Shown here piece by piece: positions 36,757 through 45,282 of a stretch of 64,000 nucleotides of DNA. Under the pieces are notes generated by a model. The model was not told the origin of the DNA. It ran no database searches and saw only the letters and a program-made list of their open reading frames with translations. The translations under genes were made by a program, and so were the position numbers. Source of the stretch: Methylomicrobium lacus LW14 (GTDB taxonomy: Bacteria; Pseudomonadota; Gammaproteobacteria; Methylococcales; Methylomonadaceae); NCBI RefSeq assembly GCF_000527095.1, contig NZ_AZUN01000001.1, forward strand, positions 1,984,001 through 2,048,000, in the 5' to 3' direction. Each line of letters opens with the position of its first letter. Positions within the stretch are counted from its first letter, which is position 1.

Positions 36757-38015
36757 AAAAGATCCTTTATTTTCTAGGGCCGCTGTTCATTACGGTTGCC
36801 GCCGCGCTCGCGGTTTATTATGGCTTCAAAAGCCTGGAAACCCCCGGCTATGTGCTGGTCGGGATCGGCCACTGGTCGATCGAGACGACGCTCGCCGCTT
36901 TCGCGGTCGCGCTGGTGATCGGTTTTTTTCTGTTTTATGTTTTTTTCCGCTTCCTCGGCTGGCTGATCCGACTGCCGGGCCAGCTTAAACAGCGCGGCAC
37001 CCACATCAAATTCAACCGCTCGCAGGAAGCCTTGATCGCGGGTCTTGTCGATTCGGCCGAAGGCAACTGGGAACAGGCCGAAAAAGTGCTGATCAAGCAT
37101 GCCTCGCACAGCGGCGCGCCGTTGATCCATTACCTGACTGCCGCGCGCGCGGCGCAGTCGCGCGGCGCTTTCGACAAGCGCGATGAATATCTGCAAAAAG
37201 CCGCCGATCAGGCCCCCGGTTCGAATATCGCGATCGGCCTGACCCAAGCTGAACTGCATCTGTCCGGCAATCAGTTCGATCAGGCGCTCGAAACCCTGAC
37301 CAAATTGCAATCGATCAATCCGACCCACGCCAGCGTATTGAAATTGCTGCATCAGACCTATCAGAGCATCGGCGACTGGGAAGCGATCCGAAAACTGTTG
37401 CCGTCGCTGAACCAGAACAAGGTCTTGATGGAAGCCGAAGTCAAGCTGCTCGAAACCGAAACCTTCAGCCGTTTGTTGAAACAGGCCGCCGAGATGGGCG
37501 ATGCGAAGCAGATCGCCCTGCTCTGGTCCGAAACGCCGACTCATATCAAAAAAATGCACGGCATGGCGGCGATCTATTTTGCCGCGATGATCGAGGCCGG
37601 CGCCGGCAACACGATCGAAGCCGAACTCGCGCACACCTTGTCGGTCAACCTGGACGATACCCTGCTGGTTTTATACGGCAGCGTGCAATCGAACGATGCG
37701 GCAAAACAACTGGCGAACGCCGAACAATGGCTGATTTCGGGGCCGAACAACGCGGTATTGCTGTCGCTGCTCGGCAAACTGTGCCTGCAACAGGGTGAGT
37801 ATGAAAAAGCCGAAGTTTACCTGAGCCAAAGCCTCGCCAGCGATCCGACCGTACAGGCCTATCAACTGCTGGGCGATTTGTATTTCGCACAAAACGAAAA
37901 AGACAAGGCCTGCGCGAGCTACAAATCCGCGCTGGAATTGTCTTCGAGTGAAATCGTGACGCGCCTGGATCAAATCGCCGAATATGGCGAGCAGGCATCC
38001 GAACCGCAAAGCTGA
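36753..38015 (+). CDS. hemY: HemY-family TPR membrane protein
   Basis: A 420-residue protein of the proteobacterial HemY type, unrelated to the Bacillus protoporphyrinogen oxidase of that name. Two N-terminal membrane helices (about 5-25 and 42-70) precede a cytoplasmic array of TPR-like helical hairpins (about 85-405). It ends the haem operon and may hold late haem enzymes together, though this is unproven. It overlaps hemX by four bases. A hairpin at about 38029-38066 follows. Confidence 0.9.
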   Translation: MKKILYFLGPLFITVAAALAVYYGFKSLETPGYVLVGIGHWSIETTLAAFAVALVIGFFLFYVFFRFLGWLIRLPGQLKQRGTHIKFNRSQEALIAGLVDSAEGNWEQAEKVLIKHASHSGAPLIHYLTAARAAQSRGAFDKRDEYLQKAADQAPGSNIAIGLTQAELHLSGNQFDQALETLTKLQSINPTHASVLKLLHQTYQSIGDWEAIRKLLPSLNQNKVLMEAEVKLLETETFSRLLKQAAEMGDAKQIALLWSETPTHIKKMHGMAAIYFAAMIEAGAGNTIEAELAHTLSVNLDDTLLVLYGSVQSNDAAKQLANAEQWLISGPNNAVLLSLLGKLCLQQGEYEKAEVYLSQSLASDPTVQAYQLLGDLYFAQNEKDKACASYKSALELSSSEIVTRLDQIAEYGEQASEPQS

Positions 38016-38028
38016 ACCCACCACCCCC

Positions 38029-38066
38029 AGGGTCGCGTCACCGTTGACTCGGCAACGTGACCCTGA
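38029..38066. terminator. Imperfect hairpin between convergent hemY and coiled-coil gene
   Basis: CAGGGTC and nearby GTCACCGTTG pair with CAACGTGACCCTG across a short loop, with small bulges. It lies in the 63-base gap between two convergent stop codons, where a shared terminator is expected. No long T-run is present. Confidence 0.4.
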
Positions 38067-38078
38067 CGCGCAGCATCC

Positions 38079-38891
38079 TCAAGCCGACGCGATCCGGTTT
38101 TTACCGTCCCAGAATGGCGATTTCTTGATTGCATCCGACAAGAACTCGATGAATTGCCTGACCAGCTTGCGGTTATAGCCGATCAACTGCTTCAGCTGCG
38201 CCTTCGACGCGCCGCCGACTTCGTCCGTCGCGCGCGGAAGGTCATGGACGAAAGCCAGCCAGGGCTCGACCACCCGCATCTGAAACAATACCGCAATGTC
38301 CGACGGCAGCTCGTTTGCCAGATGCGCGAGGCGCTGGTAGTTCCGGACACCGGGTCTTAACACTTCCTCTTCCAGTTGCTGGACAACCGCCGCGTAGCGG
38401 ATCGCGGTCTGCTGACTGATGTGATGCAGGGCGAAACGCGCCGGCTCAATGATCGTTTCCTCGACATAGCGTATTGCCCGATCGGGAGTGCGCGAAATCA
38501 TATTGACCGTAGCCTGACTATTCTCCCGGATCAAACGTTGCTTCTGCTTGATGATCTCCCGCGTCTGCTCGACAAAACCCTGCAGCACTCCGATATTGCG
38601 CCGGATTTCGGCCAATACCGGCGTGACCATTTTGTCGTCGATGCCGTTTTTGATTTGATCGCGCAATTCGTAAATCTTCTCCAGCGTCGATTTTTCGAGA
38701 TCTTTTTGCGCCGCGGCCAGTTTCATTTCGAGATCGCTGATATAGGAATCGCGCTCTGACAAGGTCGTTTTCAAAAACGCGATGGTTTCTTTGTTCAACT
38801 CCAGCTGCATGGTTAGCGTCGAGACTTGATCTTCCAGCCGGTTCAATTTGACCAGCAAGTCGCCCTGGACGGTGTCGCCATTCGATTCCAT
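38079..38891 (-). CDS. Hypothetical coiled-coil protein
   Basis: I do not recognise the family. The start at 38891 (MESNGDTVQGDLLVKLNRLE) is chosen because AGAGGGGGAAGG precedes it; the frame extends further upstream without support. The 270-residue protein has a long N-terminal coiled coil (about 10-90, LEDQVSTLTMQLELNKETIAF), a second helical region with Arg/Glu repeats, and a helical C-terminus. No signal peptide or membrane helix is seen, so it is cytoplasmic. The helical, charged make-up suggests a structural or scaffold protein. It is a single leftward gene between hemY (convergent) and slyX, with a strong hairpin on its upstream side. Confidence 0.75.
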   Translation of the reverse strand: MESNGDTVQGDLLVKLNRLEDQVSTLTMQLELNKETIAFLKTTLSERDSYISDLEMKLAAAQKDLEKSTLEKIYELRDQIKNGIDDKMVTPVLAEIRRNIGVLQGFVEQTREIIKQKQRLIRENSQATVNMISRTPDRAIRYVEETIIEPARFALHHISQQTAIRYAAVVQQLEEEVLRPGVRNYQRLAHLANELPSDIAVLFQMRVVEPWLAFVHDLPRATDEVGGASKAQLKQLIGYNRKLVRQFIEFLSDAIKKSPFWDGKNRIASA

Positions 38892-39033
38892 ACCCTTCCC
38901 CCTCTGTGATGTTGTTGTTATATTTTTACTCGGAACACCGGCATTGATAACAAGCGATTCCAAAAAAGTCAAGCATAATAAACGATGAGACGGCGACATG
39001 GGCCTGTCTTCGGCACATCAAAGCATCGCCTGC

Positions 39034-39071
39034 GCGCGGCCGGCAAGCCAAATCAGGCTTGCCGGCCGCGC
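39034..39071 (-). terminator. 16-bp perfect palindrome after slyX
   Basis: GCGCGGCCGGCAAGCC (39034-39049) pairs perfectly with its reverse complement at 39056-39071 around a six-base loop. It begins seven bases after the slyX stop on the leftward strand, so it probably ends the hemN-slyX message. There is no U-run, so it may instead be a factor-dependent or stabilising hairpin. Confidence 0.6.
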
Positions 39072-39077
39072 TTGAGC

Positions 39078-39299
39078 TCAATAATGCGGCGGGATTTCAT
39101 GCACCGTTTCGCCGGGGGTACCGGCTTCGGTCAGCAGGTTTTGCATCCTCTCGTTCAACTGGCGGTAGGCCGTTTCGAGCCGGTCGATCTGCTGCTGTTG
39201 CTGGCTGACGATCTGATTCAAGGCCTGGAGTAAATCATCCTGATAGGCGGCCCTGATTTCGAGTTCTATGATCCGTTCTTCGTTCATCGCTTGCTTCAT
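39078..39299 (-). CDS. slyX: SlyX family protein
   Basis: A 73-residue coiled-coil protein: ERIIELEIRAAYQDDLLQAL, then QQQQQIDRLETAYRQLNERM, and the family's C-terminal PPHY. SlyX proteins are widespread in proteobacteria, and their function is unknown. The start at 39299 overlaps the hemN stop by four bases (ATGA); a second Met four codons later is an alternative. The overlap indicates translation coupled to hemN. Confidence 0.9.
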   Translation of the reverse strand: MKQAMNEERIIELEIRAAYQDDLLQALNQIVSQQQQQIDRLETAYRQLNERMQNLLTEAGTPGETVHEIPPHY

Positions 39300-40678
39300 A
39301 TGACTTTTGAAAATTGCTGCTGCGTTTTTTGCGCCAGATAACGGTCGAACACCATGCAGATATTGCGGATCAGCAAGCGGCCTGCCGAGGATACCGTGAT
39401 GCCGGCGGCCGACAATCTGAGCAGGCCGTCGACCTGCATCGGCCGCAAGGCTTCGAGTTCGCGCGCGAAATAGCCGGCAAAATCGATCGCAAATTCTTTT
39501 TCGATCGCGGCAAAACTCAGGCCGAAATGGCAGATCAATTGCGTGATCACCGCGCGGCGCAATTTGTCGTCCTGATCGAGATCGACGCCCTTGAACACCG
39601 GCAATTTTTGATGATGAATCAGCCGGTCATAGGTTTCGAGGTCTTTCACGTTCTGAATGTACGCATCCCCTACCCGGCCGATCGAGGTGATGCCGAGGCC
39701 GACCAGGTCGCAGTCCGAATGCGTCGAATAGCCCTGAAAATTCCGGTACAGTTTGCCCTCGCGCTGCGCGACCGCGAGTTCGTCATCGGGTTTCGCGAAA
39801 TGATCCATGCCGATATACACATAACCGGCCTCGGTCAGCCTGAGGCCGACCATTTGCAGGATCGCGAGCTTCACCTCCGGCGACGGCAGCTCGGCCTCAT
39901 GAATCTGGCGCTGGGTTTTGAAGCGCACCGGCATGTGCGCGTAATTGAACACCGACAGCCGGTCGGGCTCTACGGCCAGAATCTTGTCCAGCGTTTTGGC
40001 GAAGGTTGCGACCGTTTGCAGCGGCAGGCCGTAGATCAGGTCGATATTGGTCGAGCGGAAGCCTTCGGCGCGCGCGGCTTCCAGAACGCTTAATGTCTGC
40101 TCCTCGCTTTGCAGCCGGTTGACCGCCTTTTGCACGTCAGGGTCGAAATCCTGCACGCCGAGGCTGATCCGGTTGAAGCCGAGCTCGCGCAGCAGCCTGA
40201 TCGTGCTGTCATGCGTTTCGCGCGGATCGACTTCGATCGAATATTCGCCGCCGTCGTCGTCCCGCAACTTGAAATGCGCGCGCGTGACTTCCATCAGCTT
40301 GCGCATCTGCGCATCGCTCAAAAAAGTCGGCGTGCCGCCACCCCAATGCAGCTGATTGACGACCCGGCTGTTATCGAACAGCGCGCCCTGCATCGCGATC
40401 TCCTTGCAGAGATTGTCCAGATACGGCGCCGCATGCCCGCGATTCTTGGTCACGATCTTGTTGCAGGCGCAATAAAAGCAAACCGTATCGCAAAACGGCA
40501 GATGGAAATACAGCGACAACGGCCCGCCCGCCCGATTCGATTTGGCGATATGCCAGCGGTAATCGGTATCGCCGAAACCCTTGTGCAATTCGAGCGCAGT
40601 CGGATAAGAGGTATAACGCGGCCCGGCCTTATCGTAACGGTTGATCAGGTTCAGGTCGAAGATGATTGATTGATCCAT
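39296..40678 (-). CDS. hemN: Oxygen-independent coproporphyrinogen III oxidase
   Basis: A radical-SAM enzyme that decarboxylates coproporphyrinogen III to protoporphyrinogen IX without oxygen. The 460-residue protein has the cluster motif C63-x-x-x-C67-x-x-C70-x-C72 (CDTVCFYCAC), N-terminal YDKAGPRYTSYPTALE, the HWGGGTPTFL strand, and SLGVQDFDPDVQKAVNR. The N-terminus and C-terminal domain distinguish it from HemW. The start is at 40678 (MDQSIIFDL). It heads hemN-slyX and complements the hemCD operon 1.3 kb away. Confidence 0.95.
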   Translation of the reverse strand: MDQSIIFDLNLINRYDKAGPRYTSYPTALELHKGFGDTDYRWHIAKSNRAGGPLSLYFHLPFCDTVCFYCACNKIVTKNRGHAAPYLDNLCKEIAMQGALFDNSRVVNQLHWGGGTPTFLSDAQMRKLMEVTRAHFKLRDDDGGEYSIEVDPRETHDSTIRLLRELGFNRISLGVQDFDPDVQKAVNRLQSEEQTLSVLEAARAEGFRSTNIDLIYGLPLQTVATFAKTLDKILAVEPDRLSVFNYAHMPVRFKTQRQIHEAELPSPEVKLAILQMVGLRLTEAGYVYIGMDHFAKPDDELAVAQREGKLYRNFQGYSTHSDCDLVGLGITSIGRVGDAYIQNVKDLETYDRLIHHQKLPVFKGVDLDQDDKLRRAVITQLICHFGLSFAAIEKEFAIDFAGYFARELEALRPMQVDGLLRLSAAGITVSSAGRLLIRNICMVFDRYLAQKTQQQFSKVI

Positions 40679-40804
40679 GAAAGAGAAGTCTGGGGGGCAA
40701 AAATGCCGGCAAAGAATAAACAACCCAAGGGGATGTGTGCTTATTGTAGACGCAGTCGTTGCCGAACGTCCACGGTCAAAGCAAACGTCTATCGAACACG
40801 CTTA

Positions 40805-42223
40805 TCAATTGGCCTTCACCCGATTGCGCCCGGAGGCTTTCGCCTCGTAGAGCGCGGCATCGACGATTTTCAGGAAATCTTCCAGAGACTGGCTATAGCG
40901 GTACTCCGCCACACCAAGGCTGACGGTGATCCGTTGCGGTATGCCGAAATCAAACAGCTGAACCTTTAGCCGGATCGTTTCCGCCAATCGCAATGCCCCA
41001 TCAAGGTCCGTTTCGGGGCACAGCAGCAAAAATTCCTCGCCGCCCCAGCGTCCGAGCAGATCATTTGTCCTGACCGTATAGCCAATCAAGGTCGCCAATT
41101 TTTTCAACACCTGATCGCCGGCATGATGGCCGAAATTATCATTGATCACTTTGAAATGATCCGCATCGAGCATGATCACCGAAAAATTGGAATGATAGCG
41201 CCGAGCCCTGGCGATTTCCTTGGCAAAGACATGATCCAAAAATCGCCGATTCGCGATGCCGGTCAGCGCATCGGTATTCGATAATTGCTCAAGCTCCTTG
41301 TTCAAGGTCTGCAATTTGGTCCTGTATCGACGGACGACACATTCCCGTACAATCAAAAGCACGAGCAAAACCCCAAAACCCAAGAGGACATAGACGAGCA
41401 ATCGGTAATCGCGCTTCTTTTCATAGGCGATGGCAATCCATTTGTTCAAAATCGTCAGTTTATCCGTCTCGGTCAGCGACGCGACCGCCTTTTCGAAGAT
41501 GCTGAGTAACAAGGGCTGATCGTTTCTGACCGCGACCGACATCGTATAATGCACATCGGTCACGCCGGCGACTTTGATGTTCAATATTCCATGTTTTTGA
41601 CTTTGGTAGGCAATCGTCGCGACCGTATCGAGATAAGCGAACACCTTACCGCTGGCGACCCATTCGAGCCCGCTATGGGCATCCTTGGCTTCGAGGATTC
41701 GTATATTCGGATATTTTTGCTTCAGTAAATCGAGCGCGGCAAAACCTTTGACGGTCACAAAGGTCTTGTGCAAAACAGTCCGAAAATCGGCAATGAACGG
41801 TTGATCATTGCGCGTGGCGATCACGATCGGATAGACATTGAACGGGCGCGTAAAATCCAGATACGCCAGGCGCTGAGGGGTCCTCGTCGCGCTGGATAGG
41901 ATAGAGCATTTCCGCTGTTGGGCATATTCAAGCGACTCTTGCCAATCCGCCGTTTTTACCAAACGAATTTCCTTGCCTATCCGTTCGGCAAAAATTTTCT
42001 GGAAATCGGCGTTGATGCCGATATAGTCGCCCTGATCAGTCACAAAATCATAAGGCATCCAGTCGGGATCGACACAGACGCCGATAGGGTCGATGCGTTG
42101 CAAAAACTCGATTTCGCCGGCATTCAGCGGCAATGTGGAAACAGCGTTTTTCGGCACAAAGCGATCGGCCGCCCAAAGGGGAAAGCACAACGCAAAAATC
42201 AAAATCAGAACCTTGATGCGCAT
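40805..42223 (-). CDS. Diguanylate cyclase with periplasmic solute-binding sensor
   Basis: A 472-residue membrane receptor. A signal peptide (about 1-19, ending WAA) leads into a periplasmic type 3 solute-binding domain (about 40-270, GVCVDPDWMPYDFV, then LDFTRPFNVYP). One membrane helix (about 276-295) and a cytoplasmic GGDEF domain follow. The active site is GGEEF at 394-398, and the RTND motif at 385-388 is the canonical inhibitory c-di-GMP site, so it should be an active, product-inhibited cyclase. The ligand is unknown; such sensors often bind amino acids. It stands alone, divergent from the PaaK-like gene. Confidence 0.92.
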   Translation of the reverse strand: MRIKVLILIFALCFPLWAADRFVPKNAVSTLPLNAGEIEFLQRIDPIGVCVDPDWMPYDFVTDQGDYIGINADFQKIFAERIGKEIRLVKTADWQESLEYAQQRKCSILSSATRTPQRLAYLDFTRPFNVYPIVIATRNDQPFIADFRTVLHKTFVTVKGFAALDLLKQKYPNIRILEAKDAHSGLEWVASGKVFAYLDTVATIAYQSQKHGILNIKVAGVTDVHYTMSVAVRNDQPLLLSIFEKAVASLTETDKLTILNKWIAIAYEKKRDYRLLVYVLLGFGVLLVLLIVRECVVRRYRTKLQTLNKELEQLSNTDALTGIANRRFLDHVFAKEIARARRYHSNFSVIMLDADHFKVINDNFGHHAGDQVLKKLATLIGYTVRTNDLLGRWGGEEFLLLCPETDLDGALRLAETIRLKVQLFDFGIPQRITVSLGVAEYRYSQSLEDFLKIVDAALYEAKASGRNRVKAN

Positions 42224-42519
42224 TTTTGAATGCCGACGACGACTTAAGCTTTTATTATGATAGGCAACTCAGTATAGCCGATATTCTTCGCGCTTGCACC
42301 CGCAGCCTAGGCCGGGGTTTCGCGGCGGCTGTGCCGGCATGCCGATACCAACGAACGCTTGACGGCCGTCCTTGACAAAAACCCAAGCCCGCTATTTGAT
42401 ATAGCCGCGCAATGCGGCAAGCGCCTGTGGCGCGGCTGTCTAAGGCGCATGATTTCCAGTCATCGGAGACACTGTCCGATAAAATTCTTTTCCCGTTGCC
42501 GCCTAACCCGGAGAGCCTG

Positions 42520-44016
42520 ATGAAAACCGACCGTCCCGCCGCCGTGATCGAACGGCTTTCGGCCTTTCTGAACACCCCGCTCGATACGCTCATGCAGCAA
42601 CGGCTGGCCGCCGATTCTCGGCAACACGCGCTGCAATTATTCAAAAAAACGGCCGCCAACGTGCCGGCTTACCGGCAATTTCTTCAGGACCAAGGCACCG
42701 ATCCCGACCGGATCGCAGACTTCGAAGATTTTGCGATGCTGCCGCTCATGGACAAGGCGAACTATATGCAGAAATATCCGCTGCCGGCGCGCTGCCAAGG
42801 CGGCCAGCTCAGCGCTTGCGACCGCCTGGCAGTCTCTTCGGGATCGACCGGAATTTCGACCTTCTGGCCGCGCGCGATGACCGACGAACTGGACATCGCG
42901 CTGCGCTTCGAGCAGGTCTTCCGCCACAGCTTCCGCGCCGATCGGAGCGATACCCTGGCGGTCGTCTGCTTTCCGCTCGGCAACTGGGTCGGCGGCGTGT
43001 TCACGACCTCCTGCTGCTGGCATCTCGCGCAAAAAGGCTATCCGTTGACCGTCGCGACGCCGGGCAACAAACCGGATGAAATCCTGCGCGTGGTGCGTGA
43101 GCTGGGGCCTTATTTTGAACAGACCGTGCTGCTCGGCTATCCGCCCTTCGTGAAGGATGTGATCGATGCCGGTTCCGCTCAGGGCATCGATTGGCCCATT
43201 TACAAAATCAAGTTCGTCTTTGCCGGCGAAGTGTACAGCGAAGAATGGCGCAGCCTGATGCTGCAACGCGTCGGCTCGACAGCGCCCTGCCACGACTCCG
43301 CCTCGCTCTACGGCACGGCGGACGGCGGCGTATTGGGCAACGAGACGCCGCTCAGCGTCGCGATCCGGCGCTGGCTGGCCGAGCATCCCGCCGTCGCCCG
43401 CGAACTGTTCGGCGAATCGCGCCTGCCGACCCTGGTCCAATACGATCCCTGCAGCCGTTACTTCGAACTGATCGACGGCGCCACCCTGGCGGTCACCGGC
43501 GACAACGGCGTGCCGCTGATCCGCTACCACATCGCCGACCGCGGCGGACTGATCAGTCATGCCGACTTGCTCGCTTTCCTGAAAACGCGCGGGCTGCCCG
43601 CACTCAAAGACGAAGGATTCCCCCTGCCCTTTGTCTGGGTTTTCGGCCGCGCCGATTTCACCGTATCGTTCTACGGCGCGAACATCTATCCGGAAAACGT
43701 GGTGGTCGGCTTGGAGCAGGCCGAGTTGACACCCTGGGTCAGCGGCAAATTCGTGATGGAAGTCAAAAACGACCGCGACGGCGCCGAATTCCTGGCTGTC
43801 GCGGTCGAACTGCTGCCCAGGGTTGCGGCGGACACGGACACAGAGGCCGCCATCGCCGCGTCGATTCGCAATCAATTGCTCCGGCTGAACAGCGAATTCG
43901 CGAACTATGTACCGCCAGCCAAACAAATGCCTCGGATCGAATTACGGCCTTTCGGCGATCCGGATTATTTTCCTGTCGGCGTTAAGCACCGCTATACGCG
44001 GCGGAATGCGACCTGA
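42520..44016 (+). CDS. Phenylacetate-CoA ligase (PaaK)-like adenylate-forming enzyme
   Basis: A 498-residue member of the AMP-forming acyl/aryl-CoA ligase superfamily in its PaaK branch. The phosphate loop appears as SSGSTGISTFWPRA, and FGRADFTVSFYGANIYPENV matches the PaaK hinge region. The start at 42520 is preferred because the upstream frame lacks a plausible start and family members begin near here. No other phenylacetate genes are adjacent, so the substrate is not phenylacetate with any confidence; an orphan acyl-activating role is as likely. The 296-base gap to the divergent GGDEF gene should hold its promoter. Confidence 0.78.
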   Translation: MKTDRPAAVIERLSAFLNTPLDTLMQQRLAADSRQHALQLFKKTAANVPAYRQFLQDQGTDPDRIADFEDFAMLPLMDKANYMQKYPLPARCQGGQLSACDRLAVSSGSTGISTFWPRAMTDELDIALRFEQVFRHSFRADRSDTLAVVCFPLGNWVGGVFTTSCCWHLAQKGYPLTVATPGNKPDEILRVVRELGPYFEQTVLLGYPPFVKDVIDAGSAQGIDWPIYKIKFVFAGEVYSEEWRSLMLQRVGSTAPCHDSASLYGTADGGVLGNETPLSVAIRRWLAEHPAVARELFGESRLPTLVQYDPCSRYFELIDGATLAVTGDNGVPLIRYHIADRGGLISHADLLAFLKTRGLPALKDEGFPLPFVWVFGRADFTVSFYGANIYPENVVVGLEQAELTPWVSGKFVMEVKNDRDGAEFLAVAVELLPRVAADTDTEAAIAASIRNQLLRLNSEFANYVPPAKQMPRIELRPFGDPDYFPVGVKHRYTRRNAT

Positions 44017-44086
44017 TGATTCCGTGCTCAGGGGCGTAATCTTGGCTCCAACGAGGTTCGCCCTAGCCAATAAGCAAAGTAAAAGT

Positions 44087-44114
44087 TTGCATTCCTCTGC
44101 ATTGTCATTATAAT
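44087..44114 (+). promoter_or_regulatory. Sigma-70 promoter upstream of the 44150 gene
   Basis: TTGCAT (44087-44092), a 16-base spacer and a perfect TATAAT (44109-44114). The transcript would begin near 44120-44122, inside the palindromic element at 44113-44130, giving a leader of about 30 bases with GGAGG six bases before the start codon. Confidence 0.7.
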
Positions 44115-44130
44115 ATCGATTCGATACTAA
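44113..44130 (+). promoter_or_regulatory. Palindromic operator-like element (copy 1)
   Basis: ATATCGATTCGATACTAA. Its core, TATCGA-T-TCGATA at 44114-44126, is a perfect 13-base palindrome that starts on the last base of the -10 hexamer and covers the likely transcription start, as a repressor site would. It agrees at 16 of 18 positions with the element upstream of haoA (59829-59846). The binding protein is unknown. Confidence 0.6.
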
Positions 44131-44149
44131 TAATGCTCGGAGGTCACTT

Positions 44150-44722
44150 ATGCAATTCATCAAGACTATCACTCTGCTGGCCGCTGCAACCGGTTTGAGC
44201 CTGGCAAGCAGCGCGGCGATGTCCGAAACCGAAGGCTATCTGTCGATCTGGCGCTCTTCGGTCAAAGTCGCGGGAAAGGGTGACAATAAAACCCTGGCAC
44301 TGGAAATCCAGACCGCGAAGCCGATCCCGGTGGACGGCAAATCCGGCGCCTTCGGCTATGCGGCGCTGACCGACAATGCGAATAATCTGCTCGTCGTGGT
44401 CACGCACCTGCCGATCGACGACAGCTCGCACGAAAATCAGGAAAGCGGCTTCCACACCCATGTGCTCGATTTAAAACAGCCGACGGCCGCCTGCGCGGGC
44501 GCCAACTTCGAGGTGGATCTGGAAAATTCGGCTAAAAACACCGCCTTCGACGCCGATTATCAATGGAAGGTCAATGGCAGTAAAATTTCGGTCGAAAATG
44601 TGCCGGTCAAGGATCTAGGCGATGCCGGCGTCGACACGATCGTTGCATTTACCTTGAAACCGGTGCTGAATGCCCAGCAAAAACCGACCAACCTTTGCGT
44701 GACCGTGACCGATAAAGGTTAA
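44150..44722 (+). CDS. Secreted hypothetical protein
   Basis: I do not recognise this family. The 190-residue product has a clear Sec signal peptide (about 1-24, LLAAATGLSLASSAAMS), then a mostly beta-sheet mature part with two conserved-looking cysteines (ACAGANFEVDLE and NLCVTVTDKG) that could form a disulfide, and a His-rich turn SGFHTHVLDLK. No haem motif is present. It is transcribed alone, from a strong sigma-70 promoter, with GGAGG six bases before the ATG, and ends before a good terminator at 44796-44829. The palindrome in its promoter is shared with haoAB, so a role in the response to hydroxylamine or reactive nitrogen is possible but inferred only from that. Confidence 0.75.
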   Translation: MQFIKTITLLAAATGLSLASSAAMSETEGYLSIWRSSVKVAGKGDNKTLALEIQTAKPIPVDGKSGAFGYAALTDNANNLLVVVTHLPIDDSSHENQESGFHTHVLDLKQPTAACAGANFEVDLENSAKNTAFDADYQWKVNGSKISVENVPVKDLGDAGVDTIVAFTLKPVLNAQQKPTNLCVTVTDKG

Positions 44723-44795
44723 TGCCGCCCCACCTCGATGGCGATACGAGTCTTCTGACTCAGGATTTCAGGTAAGATAACGCTTGTCCACTGCG

Positions 44796-44829
44796 AAAAC
44801 AGCCAGCCCGATGTCGCTGGCTGTTTTTT
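44796..44829 (+). terminator. Intrinsic terminator after the secreted-protein gene
   Basis: AAAACAGCCAGC (44796-44807) pairs with GCTGGCTGTTTT (44816-44827) around an eight-base loop, followed by further T residues. It is a textbook rho-independent terminator and may work in both directions. Confidence 0.88.
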
Positions 44830-44872
44830 CGCGCCGCCGTTTTTACCGCCTGTCATTCTTGCGAGGATCTTC

Positions 44873-45088
44873 ATGCCGATCGGTAAATTATTCACGCTTA
44901 TCGGTATCGCGCTGGCGTTGATCGGGCTTGTCCTGACTTATCTGCCCGGCCTCTTCGCCTGGTTCGGCAAATTGCCGGGCGATATCCGCATCGAAGACGG
45001 CAAAAAATTCATTTTCATACCGATCACTTCGATGATCGTGATCAGCCTGCTGTTAACGCTGCTGGCCAATTTGTTTTTCCGCAAATAA
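44873..45088 (+). CDS. DUF2905 small membrane protein
   Basis: A 71-residue protein with two membrane helices (about 5-30 and 48-68) joined by WFGKLPGDIRIEDGKKFIFIP. That loop, with G-K-L-P-G-D-I, is diagnostic of DUF2905. The function is unknown. It lies between two terminator-flanked genes, so it is probably transcribed alone; a 194-base gap follows before the rhomboid gene. Confidence 0.85.
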   Translation: MPIGKLFTLIGIALALIGLVLTYLPGLFAWFGKLPGDIRIEDGKKFIFIPITSMIVISLLLTLLANLFFRK

Positions 45089-45282
45089 GTCCTTCCCTGC
45101 CGCTCAGAAAACAAGCGGGACTCCCCTGCCCCCCTCCTTATCCGCCTCGATTCGAGAACCTCGGTGCGCCAGCGTTTTTCCGATGGGATTCGCTATCTTG
45201 GCCGAACGGGAACTTTATCGCCTCATGATCGGCCTTTTGCATTACTATATCAATTATCAGCCGCTTTCACGGGAGTGAAATC

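Noticed and set aside
42255..42659. Leftward 134-codon ORF at the start of the PaaK-like gene
   Set aside because: It overlaps the well-supported ligase start, has no recognisable domain, and has a Ser/Arg/Cys-rich shadow composition.
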